Below, in pieces: positions 42,573 through 46,258 of a stretch of DNA of 46,258 nt. The notes under the pieces were generated by a model that worked only from the letters and a program-made list of their open reading frames with translations, made no database searches and was not told the origin of the DNA. Positions within the stretch are counted from its first letter, which is position 1; the number at the start of each line of letters is the position of its first letter. The translations under genes and the position numbers were made by a program. Source of the stretch: Clostridiales bacterium (lineage in GTDB: Bacteria > Bacillota > Clostridia > Lachnospirales > JAQSXR01); assembly GCA_029256575.1 (NCBI GenBank), contig JAQSXR010000014.1, positions 1 to 46,258 on the forward strand. Direction: 5' to 3'.

Positions 42573-44846
42573 TTACTCTGCACCCTTTAGCGAACTAACC
42601 ATATCAATTCTTTTTAGTTTCCCAGAAAACATTCGATTAACCAGTAGTGATAAAAGAAAAGTTCCCATAATGCTGTATATTAGCGATGTTACAGATACCA
42701 CTGTCATAATATCAAAGGTACCTCCCATAAATGCAAAGATATAATCAATTAGCCACCATCCAACAGGAATACCAAATACTATTCCAACCGCAGTAAGCCA
42801 CATGTTCTGGGTAAGTAATAATCTTCTAATTTTCTTTGTTTTAAATCCTATTACTTTGAGTGTAGCAAGTTCTCTTTGACGTTCTGTAAATGATAATATA
42901 CCTAAATTATACAATACCACGACAGCTAAGACAATAGCTCCAATAATCAAAATGTAAATTAAAATATTCATCGCTTCTGCCATAGTTTCATAGCTTTCAG
43001 TAAGCTTATCAATTGACCACGTACTCGTTACTCCAGCAACCTCACTCTCAACAGGCTCCAAAGAAATAATAGAAGTCGGTATGAATGTATATCCTAATTT
43101 ATTAAAGGTGTCTTTTGTCATCGTAATTCCTTGAGCCATAGGTGTACGATAAATTGCAGCTATTGTAGAAGTAGTCCAACGCTCATCTCCGTAAATATGC
43201 CAAGTGATTTCGTCTCCAACTTTTACATCTAAATTCTCAGCCATTTTATAACTTATGGAGATTCCATCTTCCGGTAAGTCTATATAATTGCGATTAGCAT
43301 TAACGGAACGGATGAGTGTAACATTATCCGTTACAAGAAGTCCCCCACTCTTCTTAATCTTGTTTGCTTTTATTTCAATAGCTCCCTCCATAATTGCTTC
43401 CCCATTATAGTCATCAATTATTGATTGGATTTGATCCGTTGTTGCTTCAACTGAGAGATTTAATTGTGTTTCATATATGTTTATTTGTTTATAATTCCAA
43501 TTTATTATATCATCAAAACTATCTTGCATTCCAAAAGCACATACCAATAGTGCAGTACAACCAAGTACACCTATAATTGCCATAATTGAACGTACTTTAC
43601 TTCTAAAAATATCTCGCAAATTCCACTGTGCATTAAACCCCAATAGATTCCAAAGTTTTGTTTTCTCCAAAATACCTTGTTTCATAATCTTTGGTTCTTT
43701 TGGTCGAAGTGTTTGTGACGGTGTATCTTTCAATACATTTTTACATGATAAATAGGTTGCTAAAGAACATACTACCACTGAAATAACTGCCATTACTACA
43801 ATCGAAAATGATATCGCGGGTTTCCACTCTGGTAGCGTATATGTTGTTTGCATTGCTTCATAAAATAAATATGGCATTGTTAAGGGACCTGCTATCGCTC
43901 CTATTGCGGAACCTGCTAAACTTAACCACAATCCATAGGAAACATAATGGAATATTATTCGTCTCTTCTTAAAGCCCATTGCTTTTAACATTCCTATTTG
44001 AGTTCGCTGGTTATTTACGATTCTTGCCATTGTTGTAAGTATAGTTAACATGGCAATCGCAAGGAATGCGATTGGAAATATTTCACCCATCCCTTTATGC
44101 TGTCTGATTTCAGAATCAAATTGCATATAACTAGACATACTGTTTCTTGATAAAAACACACTATATCTTCCATTTAAAGCTTTATCTATTTTTTCTTCCA
44201 TATCTAAATAATTAGTATTATTTGTGGTTATTAATAATTCATTATAGGATATAGGTATATCAAGTGGGAATGCTTTATAGGACAGATATGCAAATCCAAA
44301 ATTAGCGTGATTTGGAATCATCTCATTATTATTTGCAGCATATACATATTCCGGGTTCATAACTGTTCCCATTACTCGCTTTTCCATTGATATTCCATTG
44401 GATGTAACAGATATACTATCTCCGACCTTTATCTTCCTAGCCTCTGCAAATAAACTATCAATCCAAATTCCATCCTTATCCACAGAAAACTCTTCTCCTT
44501 CGATAAGTATACACTTAGATATCTTATCTTCTTCCACAATGTGCAGTGTTAGAACTGGACTATTTTCAAGATTAACTACACTATCAAGCGATAATCTCCT
44601 TTGTATTCCTGTGACCCCATCAACATTTGTCACTGTATTTACTTCCTCTGTGGTAAAATCACTTCCATAAATCCATACATTCGAAAAGTTAGACTCTTTA
44701 TAATAATTATTAACCGTTTTTCTTAAACCGTACCACTCACTTCCAACACCAGCAAATATGTAAACTCCTAGTATTGACATAATAAATATAGAAATAAATT
44801 GCGTTTTATGAACGTTCATGTCTCGAAGCATTTTTCGAATAAGCAT
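42573..44846 (-). CDS. FtsX-type ABC transporter permease (MacB/Lol-like exporter)
   Basis: A 757-residue membrane subunit. It has an N-terminal helix (about 15-35), a large extracytoplasmic domain (about 40-250), then an FtsX core with three helices (about 255-375, TTMARIVNNQRTQIGMLKAMGFKKRRI). A second helix and outside domain follow (about 415-620), then another FtsX core (about 625-750, FTERQRELATLKVIGFKTKKIRRLL). Such two-core permeases export peptides, lipids or drugs, or act as mechanotransmitters. The ATG at 44846 overlaps the ATPase stop (TAATG), so the two are translationally coupled; a TTG two codons earlier is in frame. Under likely control of the divergent TetR-type regulator. 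Confidence 0.9.
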   Translation of the reverse strand: MLIRKMLRDMNVHKTQFISIFIMSILGVYIFAGVGSEWYGLRKTVNNYYKESNFSNVWIYGSDFTTEEVNTVTNVDGVTGIQRRLSLDSVVNLENSPVLTLHIVEEDKISKCILIEGEEFSVDKDGIWIDSLFAEARKIKVGDSISVTSNGISMEKRVMGTVMNPEYVYAANNNEMIPNHANFGFAYLSYKAFPLDIPISYNELLITTNNTNYLDMEEKIDKALNGRYSVFLSRNSMSSYMQFDSEIRQHKGMGEIFPIAFLAIAMLTILTTMARIVNNQRTQIGMLKAMGFKKRRIIFHYVSYGLWLSLAGSAIGAIAGPLTMPYLFYEAMQTTYTLPEWKPAISFSIVVMAVISVVVCSLATYLSCKNVLKDTPSQTLRPKEPKIMKQGILEKTKLWNLLGFNAQWNLRDIFRSKVRSIMAIIGVLGCTALLVCAFGMQDSFDDIINWNYKQINIYETQLNLSVEATTDQIQSIIDDYNGEAIMEGAIEIKANKIKKSGGLLVTDNVTLIRSVNANRNYIDLPEDGISISYKMAENLDVKVGDEITWHIYGDERWTTSTIAAIYRTPMAQGITMTKDTFNKLGYTFIPTSIISLEPVESEVAGVTSTWSIDKLTESYETMAEAMNILIYILIIGAIVLAVVVLYNLGILSFTERQRELATLKVIGFKTKKIRRLLLTQNMWLTAVGIVFGIPVGWWLIDYIFAFMGGTFDIMTVVSVTSLIYSIMGTFLLSLLVNRMFSGKLKRIDMVSSLKGAE

Positions 44847-45550
44847 TACCAATTCACCTCACTCACGGCGAGCGGAGAATCATTTATCGTTATATCTCTC
44901 ACCTTTCCATTTTTAATCCGAATTACTTTATCTGCTGCTTGTGCTAACGCTGAATTATGTGTAACAATAATAACAGTTTTTTTGTCCTCTCTACTCATTT
45001 TCTGAAGTAAACTCAGAATCACTACCCCTGTTTCCGAATCCAAAGCACCTGTCGGTTCATCACATAGTAACATGGTAGGATTCTTACAGATTGCTCTCGC
45101 AATTGATACTCTTTGCTGTTCTCCTCCTGACAACTGTGATGGGAATTTATTTAAATGATCTTCAAGCCCAACAGAACCTAATACTTTTGCAGCATCTAAT
45201 GCACTTTTTACAACATCCTTTGTTAAAGCAACATTCTCATAAGCAGTTAAAGTTGGAATAAGGTTATAGAACTGGAACACAAATCCTACATTTTCTGCTC
45301 GATATTCGGTTAATTTCTCATCATTATATTTGGATATATTCTTATCATTAATTATTATTTCACCAGAAGTAGCGAAGTCCATTCCACCAAGAAGATTTAG
45401 TACCGTAGATTTACCCGCTCCACTAGGACCTAGAACAACGACAAATTCACCTTCATCTATCGTAAAACTAATTTTGTTTGCAGCAAGCAATTTTTTTTCA
45501 CCTAGGATATATTCCTTTGATACCTCTTTAAATTCGATTAAATGTTTCAT
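44846..45550 (-). CDS. ABC transporter ATPase (LolD/MacB type)
   Basis: A 234-residue nucleotide-binding subunit. Walker A GPSGAGKST near residue 42, Q-loop VFQFYNLIPTLTA, signature LSGGEQQRVSIARAI, Walker B LLCDEPTGALD and the switch His in IIVTHNSALA are all intact. It powers the FtsX-type permease encoded next. I start at 45550, giving MKHLIEFKEVSKEY, where AAGGAG lies 6 bases upstream; the open frame runs 31 codons further upstream, into the promoter, and those codons are not a real N-terminus. The promoter (TTGACA-17-TATACT) lies just ahead. Confidence 0.94.
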   Translation of the reverse strand: MKHLIEFKEVSKEYILGEKKLLAANKISFTIDEGEFVVVLGPSGAGKSTVLNLLGGMDFATSGEIIINDKNISKYNDEKLTEYRAENVGFVFQFYNLIPTLTAYENVALTKDVVKSALDAAKVLGSVGLEDHLNKFPSQLSGGEQQRVSIARAICKNPTMLLCDEPTGALDSETGVVILSLLQKMSREDKKTVIIVTHNSALAQAADKVIRIKNGKVRDITINDSPLAVSEVNW

Positions 45551-45614
45551 AGCGTTCTCCTTTTCTTTCAAATGAATGTACAAACCTGAAATAAATTTCA
45601 TATTTGTTTCTATC

Positions 45615-45643
45615 AGTATATTCGGTAAGGTAAAAAATGTCAA
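45615..45643 (-). promoter_or_regulatory. Promoter of the ABC exporter operon
   Basis: TTGACA (plus 45638-45643) and TATACT (plus 45615-45620) are separated by 17 bases on the minus strand, near consensus, with a leader of about 60 bases to the ATPase ATG. Confidence 0.8.
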
Positions 45644-45655
45644 TACTAATTACGA

Positions 45656-45683
45656 AATAATGTGAAATTTATTTCACATTATT
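45656..45683. promoter_or_regulatory. TetR-type operator palindrome
   Basis: A perfect 13-base inverted repeat, AATAATGTGAAAT (45656-45668) and ATTTCACATTATT (45671-45683), with TT between the arms. It overlaps the -35 box of the tetR promoter and lies 12 bases upstream of the exporter -35. The size fits binding of one or two TetR dimers. Confidence 0.88.
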
Positions 45684-45709
45684 GACGTAAGAACATTTGG
45701 TGGTATAAT
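45682..45709 (+). promoter_or_regulatory. Promoter of the TetR-type gene
   Basis: TTGACG (45682-45687), a 16-base spacer and perfect TATAAT (45704-45709). The -35 box overlaps the right end of the operator palindrome, so the regulator should repress itself. Confidence 0.8.
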
Positions 45710-45761
45710 TAGAAGAAGGTAATACCCTTTTTTTCCTACTAAACTATAAAGGTGTGAAATT

Positions 45762-46258
45762 ATGGACAACAAAAAAGTTCGTGAACCAAAACAACAGCGT
45801 TCTATAGAAAAACGCAGAAAAATAATTGAAGCTGGATTCCAGTTATTTTGTGAAAAAGGTTATCCCAATACAAACACAGCTGAGATAGCGAAACGTGCTG
45901 GTGTTTCAACAGGAATTGTTTACAATTATTTTGAAGATAAAAAAGATATTTTTATTGCAGCTTTTAATTATTATGCTGAAAGCATATCTACTCCTATGTT
46001 AGAACAATTAAGTGCACTTGAAATGCCACTTGACTTACCTAAGTTAATACGCCAGATAATCGAAATGTTTAAATCTTCTCATAATATTACCAAATCAGCA
46101 CACGAAGAAATGCAAGCTATGGCGCATACGGACGAGGTTGTAGGTGAATTTTTCTGCCAGTACCAAGCGAACTTAGCGAAAACATTTGTAGAATTATTGT
46201 CAACTTACGGAATCAACCCTACAAATGCTTATGAAAAAATACACATTTCTATCAATAT
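45762..46258 (+). CDS. TetR family regulator, partial at window edge
   Basis: The 165 codons visible are open to the last base, so the C-terminus lies outside. The N-terminal helix-turn-helix is clear: RRKIIEAGFQLFCEKGYPNT, then TAEIAKRAGVSTGIVYNYFE, with DKKDIFIAAFNYYAES following. After that comes the start of the all-helical ligand-binding domain, with no obvious specificity. AAAGGTG lies 7 bases before the ATG. It is divergent from an FtsX-type ABC exporter, with a perfect palindrome between them, the usual arrangement for a repressor that controls its neighbour's export system. Confidence 0.9.
   Translation, partial: MDNKKVREPKQQRSIEKRRKIIEAGFQLFCEKGYPNTNTAEIAKRAGVSTGIVYNYFEDKKDIFIAAFNYYAESISTPMLEQLSALEMPLDLPKLIRQIIEMFKSSHNITKSAHEEMQAMAHTDEVVGEFFCQYQANLAKTFVELLSTYGINPTNAYEKIHISIN

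Noticed and set aside
45551-45643. 31-residue N-terminal extension of the ABC ATPase
   Set aside because: It would begin at the promoter -35 region, upstream of the predicted transcript start; the inner ATG has AAGGAG at the right distance.

Overview
The window looks like chromosomal DNA of a low-GC, spore-former-type Firmicute, most likely a Lachnospiraceae-like clostridium. The grounds are the strong AT bias, AGGAGG-type ribosome binding sites with frequent TTG/GTG starts, anaerobe genes (Rnf-type subunits, GapN), YesM/YesN-type two-component regulators and Gram-positive lipoprotein signals. This is judged by eye, with no database comparison. I see no rRNA, tRNA, CRISPR array, phage or transposase.

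Left part (1-9.8 kb): a 23-bp tandem repeat at the edge, gltX, a large secreted phosphodiester-glycosidase-type protein, a 1.4-kb AT-rich gene desert with short tandem repeats, a secreted Ig-like protein, a PD-(D/E)XK DUF2161 protein, a DUF5050-type anchored protein and a glyoxalase-family protein.

Sugar block (9.8-19.3 kb, all minus strand): a xylose-type sensing and uptake locus. One transcript encodes a membrane-anchored sugar-binding protein, a YesM/LytS-type kinase, a YesN-type regulator and a XylF-like lipoprotein. A strong terminator follows. A second transcript encodes a ChvE-like binding lipoprotein, a double ATPase and a permease. This matches the known XylFII-LytS-YesN logic, in which an anchored binding protein presents sugar to the kinase and the regulator switches on the importer.

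Redox block (19.4-25.8 kb): the most unusual part. The minus-strand operon reads rnfC-rnfD-rnfG-(RnfE-like)-(EetA-like NusG_II protein)-(EetB-like Gx transporter family). A lipoprotein flavin transferase (apbE) is transcribed divergently. RnfA and RnfB are absent from the operon, the RnfE-like protein has no Cys where the intramembrane iron-sulfur ligands should be, and RnfG appears to carry a second FMN-binding domain nested inside the first. It looks like a hybrid of an Rnf complex and the Gram-positive extracellular electron transfer (Eet) module.

Right part (25.8-46.3 kb): an assortment of single genes and small operons. These include a flavin-dependent oxidoreductase, a chemoreceptor, a TipA-type MerR regulator with a textbook 19-bp-spacer promoter, gapN, a CcdA-TlpA fusion that seems to lack its last membrane helix, a CNNM/CorC protein, an AraC-VOC fusion, a MarR-flavodoxin-membrane protein cluster, a CPBP protease, a PadR-DUF2812 pair with an elaborate operator, an apparently frameshifted nucleotidyltransferase, and an FtsX-type ABC exporter divergent from a TetR regulator that runs off the window.
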